Source: Flavobacteriaceae bacterium
GTDB lineage: Bacteria; Bacteroidota; Bacteroidia; Flavobacteriales; Flavobacteriaceae
NCBI GenBank assembly: GCA_003443635.1
Contig: CP031964.1
Coordinates: forward strand, 1,768,321 to 1,832,320
DNA length: 64,000 nucleotides
Direction: 5' to 3'
Shown: positions 1 through 8,942 of the stretch, in pieces
Layout: each line of letters begins with the position of its first letter
Numbering within the stretch: position 1 is the stretch's first letter
Program-made: the position numbers and the translations under genes
Notes under the pieces: generated by a model
Told to the model about the DNA's origin: nothing
The model's database searches: none
What the model saw: only the letters and a program-made list of their open reading frames with translations

Positions 1-7
1 GAAGAAT

Positions 8-42
8 AGACACAATTTGTGAGTGTCTTTAAATGTTCACAG
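8..42 (+). promoter_or_regulatory. Interlocked inverted-repeat element, copy 1, upstream of peptide gene 1
   Basis: Two inverted repeats interleave here. AGACAC (8-13) pairs with GTGTCT (23-28), and TGTGA (18-22) pairs with TCACA (37-41). The order arm1-arm2-arm1'-arm2' is that of an H-type pseudoknot, or of two mutually exclusive hairpins, or of two overlapping protein-binding dyads. A near-identical block lies at 3864-3898, at almost the same distance from the second peptide start (28 versus 29 bases from the last G of TCACAG to the ATG). The conservation of both dyads and spacing is seen directly; the regulatory role is inferred. Confidence 0.6.
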
Positions 43-69
43 CAAATATAATTTATTAATCATTTTATT

Positions 70-288
70 ATGAAAAATTTGAAAAAATTAGGTAAAACCC
101 TAAACAGACAAGAACAAAAAACTATTAATGGAGGAGAGCTTACTATTACACCAACTGGATGTGGTAATAGAACGTGCGGTGTAGGCTGTGCATCTAATCA
201 AGAATGTGTCGAAATTTTCTGTGGCCCTGGCCCCAATGATGTTATATCTTCTGAATTTCAATGCATCAGTATTGTAAATCATAAATAG
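70..288 (+). CDS. Double-glycine-leader secreted peptide precursor 1 (six-Cys core)
   Basis: This 72-residue precursor starts with a 22-residue leader rich in Lys, Leu, Asn and Gln that ends in Gly-Gly (residues 21-22), the cleavage signal of C39 bacteriocin-processing exporters. The 50-residue core has six cysteines spaced C-x4-C-x3-C-x5-C-x4-C-x13-C and no net hydrophobic stretch, so a compact disulfide-bonded secreted peptide is likely. The next gene is a matching exporter, and a homologous precursor lies at 3927. No Ser/Thr dehydratase, radical-SAM or other tailoring gene is nearby. It could be a bacteriocin, a signalling peptide or a toxin; the sequence does not decide. The start is firm because the leader is shared with the second peptide. 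Confidence 0.85.
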   Translation: MKNLKKLGKTLNRQEQKTINGGELTITPTGCGNRTCGVGCASNQECVEIFCGPGPNDVISSEFQCISIVNHK

Positions 289-298
289 TTAACGTTTT

Positions 299-332
299 AA
301 ACTAGTTCAATTTTTTTTGAACTAGTTTTTTA
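299..332 (+). terminator. Rho-independent terminator after peptide gene 1
   Basis: A perfect 12-base stem (AAACTAGTTCAA at 299-310 with TTGAACTAGTTT at 317-328) closes a six-T loop and runs into a T tract. It sits only about 12 bases before the TTG start of the exporter, so it would act as an attenuator that makes peptide transcript exceed exporter transcript. Confidence 0.8.
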
Positions 333-343
333 AATTATATTTT

Positions 344-2536
344 TTGAGATTAAAATTTCCATTTTACAAACAAGCCGAGGCTAAAGACTGTGGCCCTACC
401 TGTATTAAGATCATTGCCAAACATTATGGTAAGACCATTAGTGCACAACAATTACGTGAACTCTCCGAAACCACTCGTGAAGGAAGTAGTTTGCTTGGTC
501 TTAGTGATGCAGTAGAATCTCTTGGCTTTCGCTCTCTTGGAGTGAAACTCTCTTTTGAGAAGTTAAAACAAGCCTCCTTCCCCTGTATTGTACATTGGAA
601 CAAGAACCACTATATCGTGGTCTATAAAATAAAAAAAGATACTGTCTATGTCTCTGATCCTGCTCATGGGCTATTAACATACTCCAAAACTGAGTTTATC
701 AAGTTCTGGATCGGTAACAATGCCAATGACGCTACTGAAGAAGGCATTGCCTTACTCTTAGAACCCACACCCTTGTTCTACAACGAAGAGTTTGATGATG
801 ACAAACAATCCTTTGGCTTTGGATTTATCTTAAAGTATGTCTATAAATACAAACGGTTTGTCGTACAACTAGCCATTGGTCTGCTTGCTGGGAGTCTATT
901 ACAACTCATCTTCCCATTCTTAACTCAAAGTGTGGTCGATGTCGGTATTAAAAATCAAGATCTCAACTTTATCTATCTCGTACTTGCAGCTCAACTCTTC
1001 CTCTTTATTGGTAGAGCTTCCCTGGAAATTATTCGGTCTTGGATTCTTTTGCATCTCAGTACACGTATTAATATCTCTCTGATCTCTGATTTCTTTATAA
1101 AGCTCATGAAACTCCCCATCTCTTTCTTTGATGTACGAATGACAGGGGATCTATTACAACGCATTAACGATCATAAGCGTATTGAAAGGATTCTAACCAC
1201 CTCCTCACTTACCATGTTGTTCTCTTTCTTTAATCTGATCGTCTTTAGTTTTGTGCTGGGCTATTACAGCTTACAAATCTTTAGTGTCTTCTTCTTTGGG
1301 AGTTTACTATATGTTGGATGGGTACTCTTCTTCTTTAAACGTAGAAAAGAACTCGACTACAAACGGTTTCATGAAGTCAGTAACGAGCAGAGTAAGGTCA
1401 TTGAGCTTATCAATGGTATGCAAGAAATTAAACTCCACAATGCTGAAAAACGCATGCGATGGAACTGGGAGTTTGTACAGGCACGCCTCTTTAAGATCTC
1501 TACCAAGAATCTTGTCTTAGAACAAACACAATCCGTAGGATCTAATTTTATTAATGAGCTCAAGAACATGTTCATTACCATTCTCTCTGCTAAGTTAGTG
1601 GTTGATGGAGATATTACGCTGGGGGCCATGCTGGCCATTACCTCTATCGTAGGACAGCTCAATGCGCCTATCAGTCAGCTTATTAGTTTTATGAGAGATG
1701 TCCAAGATGCTAAAATCTCTTTAGATCGTTTAGGAGAAATTCACAATAAAGAGGATGAGGAATTAGCTACTGACGAAAAAGTGAAATCACTCCCTGAGAA
1801 TTCAGGCATTCAACTCAATAATATCTCTTTTAGATATATCGGAAGCTTAGAGCCTGTGATCAAAGGATTGTCCTTAACCATCCCTGCTAATAAAACAACT
1901 GCTATTGTAGGAGTGAGCGGTAGTGGGAAAACCACACTGATGAAACTCTTACTCAGATTCTATGAAGTCGAGAAAGGGGATATATCGATCAATAATTTTA
2001 ATCTCAATAATATCTCTCAAAAGGTATGGCGTGAGCACTGTGGGGTGGTCATGCAAGAGGGGTATATCTTTAATAATACTATTGCTCATAATATTGCAGT
2101 GGGACAGGATTATGTCGATAAAGATAAACTAGCGCATGCTATTGATGTGGCCAACATCTCTGATTATATTGATAATCTCCCCCTGGGGGTGAATACTAAA
2201 ATAGGAACTGAAGGAACAGGTCTTAGTACTGGACAAAAACAGCGTTTGCTTATTGCTAGAGCAGTCTATAAAAATCCGAGATTTCTATTCTTTGATGAAG
2301 CCACCTCGGCATTGGATGCGAATAATGAAACGGTGATCATGAAAAAACTAAATACTTTTTTTAAAGATAAAACGGCTGTAGTGATTGCACACCGATTAAG
2401 TACGGTAAAAAACGCACATCAGATCGTAGTGCTTGATGGAGGAAAGATCGTAGAAATTGGAAATCATCAACAGCTCATTAAACTAAAAGGAAACTATTAC
2501 AACCTAGTCAAAAATCAACTCGAATTGGGTGATTAA
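344..2536 (+). CDS. Peptidase-containing ABC exporter (C39 peptidase + TM + ATPase)
   Basis: This inner-membrane exporter is expected to clip double-Gly leaders in the cytoplasm and pump the core out. The N-terminal C39 domain has the oxyanion Gln10, catalytic Cys16 in DCGPTC, His89 and Asp105, so it should be active. A six-helix membrane domain follows (about 165-450). The ATPase shows Walker A GVSGSGKTT (about 523), signature LSTGQKQR (about 627), Walker B FLFFDEATSALD and the H-loop IAHRLST. The start is TTG at 344, chosen because family members begin with the same (M)xKFPFYKQ sequence just before the catalytic Cys and no ATG lies nearby. The HlyD partner begins 11 bases downstream. The coding sequence is visibly richer in C (ctc, atc, ccc codons) than genes to the right, which hints at transfer. 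Confidence 0.95.
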   Translation: MRLKFPFYKQAEAKDCGPTCIKIIAKHYGKTISAQQLRELSETTREGSSLLGLSDAVESLGFRSLGVKLSFEKLKQASFPCIVHWNKNHYIVVYKIKKDTVYVSDPAHGLLTYSKTEFIKFWIGNNANDATEEGIALLLEPTPLFYNEEFDDDKQSFGFGFILKYVYKYKRFVVQLAIGLLAGSLLQLIFPFLTQSVVDVGIKNQDLNFIYLVLAAQLFLFIGRASLEIIRSWILLHLSTRINISLISDFFIKLMKLPISFFDVRMTGDLLQRINDHKRIERILTTSSLTMLFSFFNLIVFSFVLGYYSLQIFSVFFFGSLLYVGWVLFFFKRRKELDYKRFHEVSNEQSKVIELINGMQEIKLHNAEKRMRWNWEFVQARLFKISTKNLVLEQTQSVGSNFINELKNMFITILSAKLVVDGDITLGAMLAITSIVGQLNAPISQLISFMRDVQDAKISLDRLGEIHNKEDEELATDEKVKSLPENSGIQLNNISFRYIGSLEPVIKGLSLTIPANKTTAIVGVSGSGKTTLMKLLLRFYEVEKGDISINNFNLNNISQKVWREHCGVVMQEGYIFNNTIAHNIAVGQDYVDKDKLAHAIDVANISDYIDNLPLGVNTKIGTEGTGLSTGQKQRLLIARAVYKNPRFLFFDEATSALDANNETVIMKKLNTFFKDKTAVVIAHRLSTVKNAHQIVVLDGGKIVEIGNHQQLIKLKGNYYNLVKNQLELGD

Positions 2537-2547
2537 AATAAAACTAT

Positions 2548-3840
2548 ATGCCAGAAAACAGTCAACACATAGAACTCCGCAGTGAAGAAGTCCAAGAGAT
2601 TCTTGAAGCCACTCCTTCTTGGATGATCCGTTGGGGGAACATCTTAGTATTATCTCTCATCCTGATGTTCCTCTTTATCTCCTGGTTTGTAAAATATCCA
2701 GATATCATTGCATCCCAAGCACTAATCACAACTATAATCCCTCCTCAAAAAGAATATGCCACAATAAACGGTAAAATAGCATCTATTCTGGTCTCTGATA
2801 ATGACACAGTAAGCTCTGGAACTCCTCTTGCCATTCTAGAGAACACAGCTAACTACAATGATGTCTTTCTTCTCAAGTCTATTATAGATACCATTACTGT
2901 TAATAATAAATCCTTTGAGTTCCCTATTGCTTCCATCCCTGTTTTAAACCTAGGAGATATTCAACAAAACTACGCTACCTTTGAACTTGATTTCTTAAGA
3001 TATATCAATAACAAAAAATATCAACCTTTCTCTAATGAAGAAAATGCAAATCTCATCTCTAAAAAAGAACTCACCTTTAGACTACAAGTACAAAAAGCAC
3101 AATACGAATCTGGAAAAGCTGAACTAGCTCTTCAAAAAAAAGATCTTGATCGTAATAAGGATATGTTTAATAAAGGTCTTATTGCTGCTCAAGCTTATGA
3201 GAGAGAAGAGGCTAATTATATTCGAGCTGAAAGTAATTTAACAAGTATTAGCAATTCTATCTCTCAAACCAGAGAGGCCATTAGTAATGCTAATAAAGCA
3301 TCTAAAACCACTACAATTAATAAATCTACAGAAGAGGTGCTGCTATTTAAAACGGCAGTTCAATCATTTAATCAATTAAAACGCGCTATTAAAGATTGGG
3401 AGCTGCGTTATGTCTTACAGTCTAATACTGATGGAAAGGTCTCTTTTTTAAATACATGGACGGTAAATCAAACTGTTAATCAAGGGGATCTGCTTTTTAC
3501 CATTATCCCTAAGGAGAACTCTGCCTATATCGCTAAATTAAAAACACCTGCTCAAAACTCTGGGAAATTAAAAGTGGGACAAAGGGTAAATATTAAATTG
3601 CAAAACTATCCTGATACTGAGTTTGGAACGCTACAAGGGCATATTGAAAGTATTGCTTTATTTCCTGATGAGGAAGGATTGTATCTGGTAAATACCTCTT
3701 TACCTAAAACACTGATCACTTCTTATAAAAAAAAAATCCCTTTTAAACATGAAATGAATGGGAGTGCCGAAATTATTACTGAAGACTTGCGCCTTATTCA
3801 GCGCTTCTTCTCCCAACTTAAAAATGTGTTTAACAACTAA
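2548..3840 (+). CDS. HlyD-family membrane fusion protein for the peptide exporter
   Basis: This periplasmic adaptor should link the ABC exporter at 344 to an outer-membrane channel. It has one N-terminal membrane helix (about residues 30-50), then a biotinyl-lipoyl-like beta domain split by a long alpha-helical hairpin (about 165-275) and a C-terminal beta-barrel region with the pattern LKVGQRVNIKLQNYP. Length (430 aa) is usual for the type-1 secretion adaptors paired with C39 exporters in Bacteroidota. It is in one operon with the exporter. No TolC-like gene lies in the window, so the outer-membrane partner must be encoded elsewhere. The first third of the gene shares the C-rich codon style of the exporter gene. 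Confidence 0.92.
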   Translation: MPENSQHIELRSEEVQEILEATPSWMIRWGNILVLSLILMFLFISWFVKYPDIIASQALITTIIPPQKEYATINGKIASILVSDNDTVSSGTPLAILENTANYNDVFLLKSIIDTITVNNKSFEFPIASIPVLNLGDIQQNYATFELDFLRYINNKKYQPFSNEENANLISKKELTFRLQVQKAQYESGKAELALQKKDLDRNKDMFNKGLIAAQAYEREEANYIRAESNLTSISNSISQTREAISNANKASKTTTINKSTEEVLLFKTAVQSFNQLKRAIKDWELRYVLQSNTDGKVSFLNTWTVNQTVNQGDLLFTIIPKENSAYIAKLKTPAQNSGKLKVGQRVNIKLQNYPDTEFGTLQGHIESIALFPDEEGLYLVNTSLPKTLITSYKKKIPFKHEMNGSAEIITEDLRLIQRFFSQLKNVFNN

Positions 3841-3863
3841 AAATATTCTCTCGCGAGGTAATT

Positions 3864-3898
3864 AGACACAAACTGTGAGTGTCTTTAAATGATCACAG
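3864..3898 (+). promoter_or_regulatory. Interlocked inverted-repeat element, copy 2, upstream of peptide gene 2
   Basis: AGACAC (3864-3869) pairs with GTGTCT (3879-3884), and CTGTGA (3873-3878) pairs with TCACAG (3893-3898). The block matches the one at 8-42 in sequence, arm order and distance to the ATG. Where the two copies differ, the second dyad here is longer by one pair (CTGTGA/TCACAG). I could not fit a convincing -33/-7 promoter to both copies. Confidence 0.6.
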
Positions 3899-3926
3899 AT
3901 TTAAATAATTATTAAATCTTATTATT

Positions 3927-4160
3927 ATGAAAAATTTAAAAAACCTAGGCAAAGCCCTAAACAAAAATGAACAAAAATTAATTAGTGGTGGTTTTGGAGG
4001 GGTACCTATTGCATCTACTTGTGATTACAATTCATTACAATCTTGTTTAAATGCTTGTACACGCCCAGGGACAGAATGTGCTCCTTGCGCTGATAATAAT
4101 CCTACTCCTGGCACTTATGAGTGTAGAGTTAGCGGTTTTATTATACCTTTTGGAAGATAA
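3927..4160 (+). CDS. Double-glycine-leader secreted peptide precursor 2 (six-Cys core)
   Basis: This 77-residue precursor has nearly the same 22-residue leader as the first peptide, ending in Gly-Gly at residues 21-22. Its 55-residue core differs in sequence but again holds six cysteines, C-x7-C-x3-C-x6-C-x2-C-x11-C, closely resembling the spacing in peptide 1. A shared disulfide scaffold with variable loops is therefore likely. The core begins with FGG and is rich in Pro, Thr, Asn and Ala. It follows the HlyD gene by 86 bases, with its own upstream element and its own terminator, so it is probably transcribed separately. Function is unknown; candidates are an antibacterial peptide or a cell-cell signal exported by the system at 344-3840. 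Confidence 0.85.
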   Translation: MKNLKNLGKALNKNEQKLISGGFGGVPIASTCDYNSLQSCLNACTRPGTECAPCADNNPTPGTYECRVSGFIIPFGR

Positions 4161-4179
4161 TAACTTTAAACTGTAATTT

Positions 4180-4210
4180 AAAAGAGAGCAGATATATCTG
4201 CTCTCTTTTT
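4180..4210 (+). terminator. Strong terminator closing the peptide-export island
   Basis: A perfect 30-base palindrome at 4180-4209 (arms AAAAGAGAGCAGATA and its complement) is followed by a T run. It ends the transcript of the second peptide and can also work for minus-strand transcripts. Confidence 0.85.
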
Positions 4211-4276
4211 AGCTTAAAGAATAATTAAAATTAATATTTATTATTATTTTTCCTACATTTAAGCAAACTAATTTTT

Positions 4277-5815
4277 ATGCTTAAAAAAGTTTTTGCTAGC
4301 GCGGTATTTGGAGTAGAAGCTTCAACAATTACAGTAGAAGTTAATGTAGATAAGGGAATTGGGTATCACTTAGTAGGCTTGCCTGATAATGCCATAAAAG
4401 AAAGTAATTATCGTATTGCAGCAGCTCTGCAAAATAATGGATATAAAATTCCTGGTAAAAAAATCACGATTAATATGGCACCAGCAGATTTAAGAAAAGA
4501 GGGAAGTGCTTACGATTTAACTTTAGCAATAGGAATTCTGGCTGCATCTAATCAAATTAATGCAGATAATCTTGAAAATTACCTTATTATGGGAGAATTA
4601 TCTTTAGACGGTAGTTTGAAACCTATTAGAGGAGCTCTTCCTATTGCGGTAAAAGCTAGAGAAGAAGGTTTTAAAGGCTTTATTTTACCAAATCAAAATG
4701 CTAAAGAAGCTGCAATTGTTAATGATTTAAATGTTTACGGTGTAGATACAATTGAACAAGTTATTGATTTTTTTGATAAAGGAAAGTTATTAGAACAAAC
4801 AATTATAGATACACGAGAAGAGTTTTATAAAAGCCTAAATTTCCCTGAATTTGATTTTAGTGATGTTAAAGGACAAGAAAGTATTAAACGTTGTATGGAA
4901 ATTGCTGCAGCTGGAGGACATAATATTATTTTAATAGGACCACCAGGTGCTGGAAAGACAATGCTGGTAAAACGGCTGCCAAGTATTTTACCACCAATGA
5001 CATTACACGAAGCATTAGAAACTACAAAAATTCATTCTGTAGTTGGACGTGTAAAAGAACATACAGGTTTAATGGCACAACGTCCATTTAGAAGCCCACA
5101 TCATACAATTTCTAATGTTGCACTTGTAGGAGGAGGAAGTTACCCGCAACCAGGAGAAATATCACTATCACACAATGGTGTTTTGTTTTTAGATGAATTG
5201 CCAGAATTTAAGCGTGAAGTATTAGAGGTTATGAGGCAACCTTTAGAAGATCGAGAAGTAACTATTTCTAGAGCAAAATTTACAGTAACATACCCATCGT
5301 CGTTCATGTTAGTTGCTAGTATGAATCCAAGTCCGAGTGGTTATTTTAATGACCCTAATGCGCCAGTAACCTCATCTCCAGCAGAAATGCAACGCTATTT
5401 AAGTAAAATTTCAGGCCCTTTATTAGATCGTATTGATATACATATAGAAGTAACACCTGTACCATTTGAAGAATTGTCAAATGAGCGAAAAGGAGAATCA
5501 TCTGTAGAAATTAGAAAACGAGTTACCGCTGCTAGAAAATTGCAAACAAATAGATTTAAAGATTCAGATAAAGTACACTATAACGCTCAAATGAATACAA
5601 AGCAAATTGCTAAGTATTGTGTATTAGATGGTGATTCAAAAGAATTACTTAAAACAGCTATGGAACGTTTAAACCTTTCGGCCAGAGCTTATGATCGTAT
5701 TTTAAAAGTATCTAGAACAATAGCTGATTTAGAAACTTCAGAACATATTTCAAAAGAACATATTTCTGAAGCAATTCAATATAGGAGTTTAGATAGGGAA
5801 GGATGGTTAGGGTAA
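4277..5815 (+). CDS. yifB: YifB/ComM-family Mg-chelatase-like AAA+ ATPase
   Basis: The protein has an N-terminal Lon-protease-like S5 fold domain (about 1-170), an AAA+ Mg-chelatase domain with Walker [11 protein letters not shown] (about 220) and Walker [11 protein letters not shown], and the C-terminal Mg-chelatase helical domain with the [16 protein letters not shown] segment. In Gram-negative bacteria the family member ComM is a hexameric helicase that promotes branch migration during natural transformation, so a role in DNA uptake and recombination is likely but not shown for this phylum. Length (512 aa) is normal. It stands alone between the peptide island and the M16 peptidase. Confidence 0.93.
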   Translation: MLKKVFASAVFGVEASTITVEVNVDKGIGYHLVGLPDNAIKESNYRIAAALQNNGYKIPGKKITINMAPADLRKEGSAYDLTLAIGILAASNQINADNLENYLIMGELSLDGSLKPIRGALPIAVKAREEGFKGFILPNQNAKEAAIVNDLNVYGVDTIEQVIDFFDKGKLLEQTIIDTREEFYKSLNFPEFDFSDVKGQESIKRCMEIAAAGGHNIILIGPPGAGKTMLVKRLPSILPPMTLHEALETTKIHSVVGRVKEHTGLMAQRPFRSPHHTISNVALVGGGSYPQPGEISLSHNGVLFLDELPEFKREVLEVMRQPLEDREVTISRAKFTVTYPSSFMLVASMNPSPSGYFNDPNAPVTSSPAEMQRYLSKISGPLLDRIDIHIEVTPVPFEELSNERKGESSVEIRKRVTAARKLQTNRFKDSDKVHYNAQMNTKQIAKYCVLDGDSKELLKTAMERLNLSARAYDRILKVSRTIADLETSEHISKEHISEAIQYRSLDREGWLG

Positions 5816-5929
5816 TTTTTTAAATAAAATAATTTATAACTACTACCATTCAACGATTTAACATTCTATAAACAACAAAAACAATCAATTATACTTACAT
5901 TTAAAGTCTAATCAGAAATCAAACATATT

Positions 5930-8794
5930 ATGAGTAACATTAAATTTAAATCAATAACACTGTTTAGTGCTATATTGCTTTTAGCCTTTACTGCTTGTCA
6001 AAAAGATAGTAGTAGTGCTTCAGCGAGTGATAAATTATCTATTGATTTTGAAAAGTACGAGTTAGACAATGGTCTACAGGTGATTTTACATCAGGATAAG
6101 TCAGATCCAATAGTATCCTTGGCTATTCAGTACGATGTGGGTTCTAATAGAGAGAAAACAGGACGTACAGGATTTGCACATTTATTTGAACATATGCTGT
6201 TTCAAAAATCAGAAAATGTAGGTGAAGATCAATTCTTTAAAAAAATTCAAGATGCAGGAGGAACTCTAAATGGAGGGACTAGTAAAAATGCCACAACATA
6301 TTATGAAGTGGTGCCTAAAAATGCATTAGAGAAGATATTATGGTTAGAGAGCGACCGCATGGGGTTCTTTATTAATACTGTGACTGAAGCTGCTTTTGTT
6401 AATCAGCAAGAAGTTGTGCAAAATGAAAAACGCCAGCGTGTAGATAATAACCCTTATGGGCATACTAATTGGGTGCTAGATAAAGCGATTTACCCGGAAG
6501 GGCATCCGTACAATTGGCAAGTTATTGGAGAGTTAATTGATTTACAAAGTGCAACTGTTGAAGATGTTATTGAATTTTATGATAATTTTTATGGACCTAA
6601 CAATGCAACTTTAGTATTGGCAGGTGATTTTGAGACTGATGATGCAAAGGCATTAATAGATAAATATTTTGGTGAAATTAAGCGTCGTAAAGAAGTAGCG
6701 AAATTAGAACCACAACGCGTAACGTTAAACGAAACAAAGCGTTTATATCACGAAGATAATTTTGCTAGAGCTGCACAATTAAATATGGTTTGGCCTACTG
6801 TGGAGCAATATACAGATGATGCTTATGCGCTTCGTTTTTTAGGGCAATTATTGTCTGATGGTAAAAAAGCACCAATGTATGAAGTATTGGTAAAAGAAAA
6901 AGAGCTAACAAGTAATGCTGTAGCTTTTAATGGATCACAAGTATTGGCGGGAGCTTTTAGAGTAATTATTACTGCTAATAATGGTAAAAATTTAACAGAT
7001 GTAGAAGCTGCAGTTTTAGAATCTTTCAAACGTTTTGAAGAAAAAGGCATTTCTGATCGCGACTTAGAGCGCCTAAAAGCTGGTTCTGAAACTAATTTCT
7101 ATAATGGTATTAGTAGTGTCTTAGGAAAAGCATTTCAATTGGCAGGATATAGTGTGGCAACTGGAGATCCTGGCTTCGTGACTCAAGATATCGAAAACAT
7201 CAAAGCGGTAACTAAAGAAGATATTATGCGCGTATATAACACGTATATAAAAGATAAGCCTTATGTGATTACTAGTTTTGTGCCTAAAGGACAAATGGAT
7301 CTAATTGCTAGTAATTCTGTAAAAGCTGAAGTTGTTGAAGAAGAGATTAAAGAAAATGTTGAAACTGTAGTTGCAGAAGCTGAAGAAGAAATTAAAAAAA
7401 CACCATCTAATTTTGATCGTTCTATAGAGCCAGCAGATGGAGAAACACCAAAATTAAATATACCTGAATCCTGGACAGCAGAATTGTCTAACGGAATGAA
7501 AGTGTATGGTATAGAACAAACCGAAATTCCTATTGTAAATTTTAATATCAGAATTGATGGTGGGCATTTACTGGATTCGTTTGATAAAATAGGTGTTGCA
7601 AACTTACTTTCTGATATTATGATGGAAGGAACTGCTAATAAAACGCCTGCAGAATTAGAAGAAGAAATAGATTTATTAGGGGCTTCTATTTTTATGTTTA
7701 CAGGAAGAGAATCTATAGGTATTCAAGGAAATACTTTAGCACGTAATTTAGATAAAACATTGGCTTTAGTAGAAGAAATTTTATTACAACCACGTTGGGA
7801 TGAAGAAGAGTTAAAACGTATTAAAACGAGTACTATTAACGGAATTAAACGCCGTGCTGCAAATCCTAATGCAGTCGCTAACATAGTAGCTAATAAGTTG
7901 CTTTATGGTGAAGATCATCCGTTTGCACACCCTACTAGTGGAACAGTAGAATCTGTAGAATCTATTACAATGGATGATTTAAAAGCATTTTATGAAAAAA
8001 ATATATCACCTTCTATTAGTAATATCCATATTGTAGGTAGTATTAATAAAGATCAAGCAGTAGCGGCTTTAAGTAATTTAGAATCCAATTGGCCTGCAAA
8101 AGAAGTGACAATTCCTACATACGAAATTAAAAATAACAGAGACAAGGCATCATTATATTTTGTAGATATACCTAATGCTAAACAATCGGTTATTAATATT
8201 GGTTACCTTGGAATGAAACGTACAGATCCTGACTATTATGCAGCAACAGTAATGAACTATAAGTTAGGAGGATCGTTCTCAGGAAATGTAAACCTAATAT
8301 TAAGAGAAGAAAAAGGATATACTTATGGAGCTCGTACTGGTTTTAGTGGAACCAATATCCCTGGAATATTTTCGGCATCATCTAGTGTACGTACCAATAC
8401 TACATTTGAATCTGTAATGATTTTTAAAGAAGAGATCGAAAAGTATAAAAACGGGATTTCTCAAGAAGATTTAGATTTTACTAAAAATGCATTAATAAAA
8501 TCGAATGCACGTCGCTTTGAAACACAAGGAGCTCTCTTAGGAATGTTGTCTACAATGAGTAATTATAACTTACCAGGCGATTATATTGCTAATGAAGAAC
8601 AAATTGTATCTTCCATGACTTTAGATAAACATAAAGCTTTAGCAAACAAACATTTGGATGCTTCTAAAATGGGATATTTGGTTGTGGGTGATGCTGCAAC
8701 ACAATTCGCTAAATTTAAAGATGCTGGTTTTGATGAAGTTATTCTTTTGGATAAGGATGCTAAAGAGGTAAAGCTATCAGAAATTAAGCAATAA
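5930..8794 (+). CDS. Fused two-unit M16 zinc peptidase, lipoprotein
   Basis: A lipoprotein signal ends at the cysteine in FTACQKD (about residue 23), so the protein should be lipid-anchored outside the inner membrane. The first M16 unit carries the inverted zinc motif HLFEH (residues 84-88) and a downstream Glu ligand in EVVQNEKRQ. The second unit (from about residue 505) aligns with the family but has no HxxEH, as in heterodimeric M16 enzymes fused into one chain. A Glu/Lys-rich linker of about 40 residues joins the units. The likely role is degradation of peptides in the periplasm or at the outer membrane. The gene ends in a clear terminator and seems to be transcribed alone. Confidence 0.93.
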   Translation: MSNIKFKSITLFSAILLLAFTACQKDSSSASASDKLSIDFEKYELDNGLQVILHQDKSDPIVSLAIQYDVGSNREKTGRTGFAHLFEHMLFQKSENVGEDQFFKKIQDAGGTLNGGTSKNATTYYEVVPKNALEKILWLESDRMGFFINTVTEAAFVNQQEVVQNEKRQRVDNNPYGHTNWVLDKAIYPEGHPYNWQVIGELIDLQSATVEDVIEFYDNFYGPNNATLVLAGDFETDDAKALIDKYFGEIKRRKEVAKLEPQRVTLNETKRLYHEDNFARAAQLNMVWPTVEQYTDDAYALRFLGQLLSDGKKAPMYEVLVKEKELTSNAVAFNGSQVLAGAFRVIITANNGKNLTDVEAAVLESFKRFEEKGISDRDLERLKAGSETNFYNGISSVLGKAFQLAGYSVATGDPGFVTQDIENIKAVTKEDIMRVYNTYIKDKPYVITSFVPKGQMDLIASNSVKAEVVEEEIKENVETVVAEAEEEIKKTPSNFDRSIEPADGETPKLNIPESWTAELSNGMKVYGIEQTEIPIVNFNIRIDGGHLLDSFDKIGVANLLSDIMMEGTANKTPAELEEEIDLLGASIFMFTGRESIGIQGNTLARNLDKTLALVEEILLQPRWDEEELKRIKTSTINGIKRRAANPNAVANIVANKLLYGEDHPFAHPTSGTVESVESITMDDLKAFYEKNISPSISNIHIVGSINKDQAVAALSNLESNWPAKEVTIPTYEIKNNRDKASLYFVDIPNAKQSVINIGYLGMKRTDPDYYAATVMNYKLGGSFSGNVNLILREEKGYTYGARTGFSGTNIPGIFSASSSVRTNTTFESVMIFKEEIEKYKNGISQEDLDFTKNALIKSNARRFETQGALLGMLSTMSNYNLPGDYIANEEQIVSSMTLDKHKALANKHLDASKMGYLVVGDAATQFAKFKDAGFDEVILLDKDAKEVKLSEIKQ

Positions 8795-8814
8795 GAACTT
8801 TTATTTTTAAACAT

Positions 8815-8849
8815 AAAAAGCTTCTACTTTTATTGTAGAGGCTTTTTTT
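8815..8849 (+). terminator. Terminator after the M16 peptidase gene
   Basis: A stem formed by AAAAGCTTCTAC and GTAGAGGCTTTT with a short A+T loop runs into seven Ts. Confidence 0.8.
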
Positions 8850-8942
8850 GCGCTTAAGAGGTGTTAAAGAAATAATAAAAAATAATTCTATTGCAGATTT
8901 TAATTAATTTTAGAATCTTTTAATTACCAAAAACCAACCAAA

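Noticed and set aside
18..41. TGTGA...TCACA as a CRP-type site
   Set aside because: The spacer is about 14 bases rather than 6, and the arms interleave with a second dyad.
3849..3856. CTCGCGAG palindrome after the HlyD gene
   Set aside because: Too short, no partner site nearby, and no structure with the adjacent repeat.
70..4160. Lanthipeptide or other modified-peptide locus
   Set aside because: No dehydratase, cyclase, radical-SAM or YcaO gene lies near; six spaced cysteines fit disulfides better.
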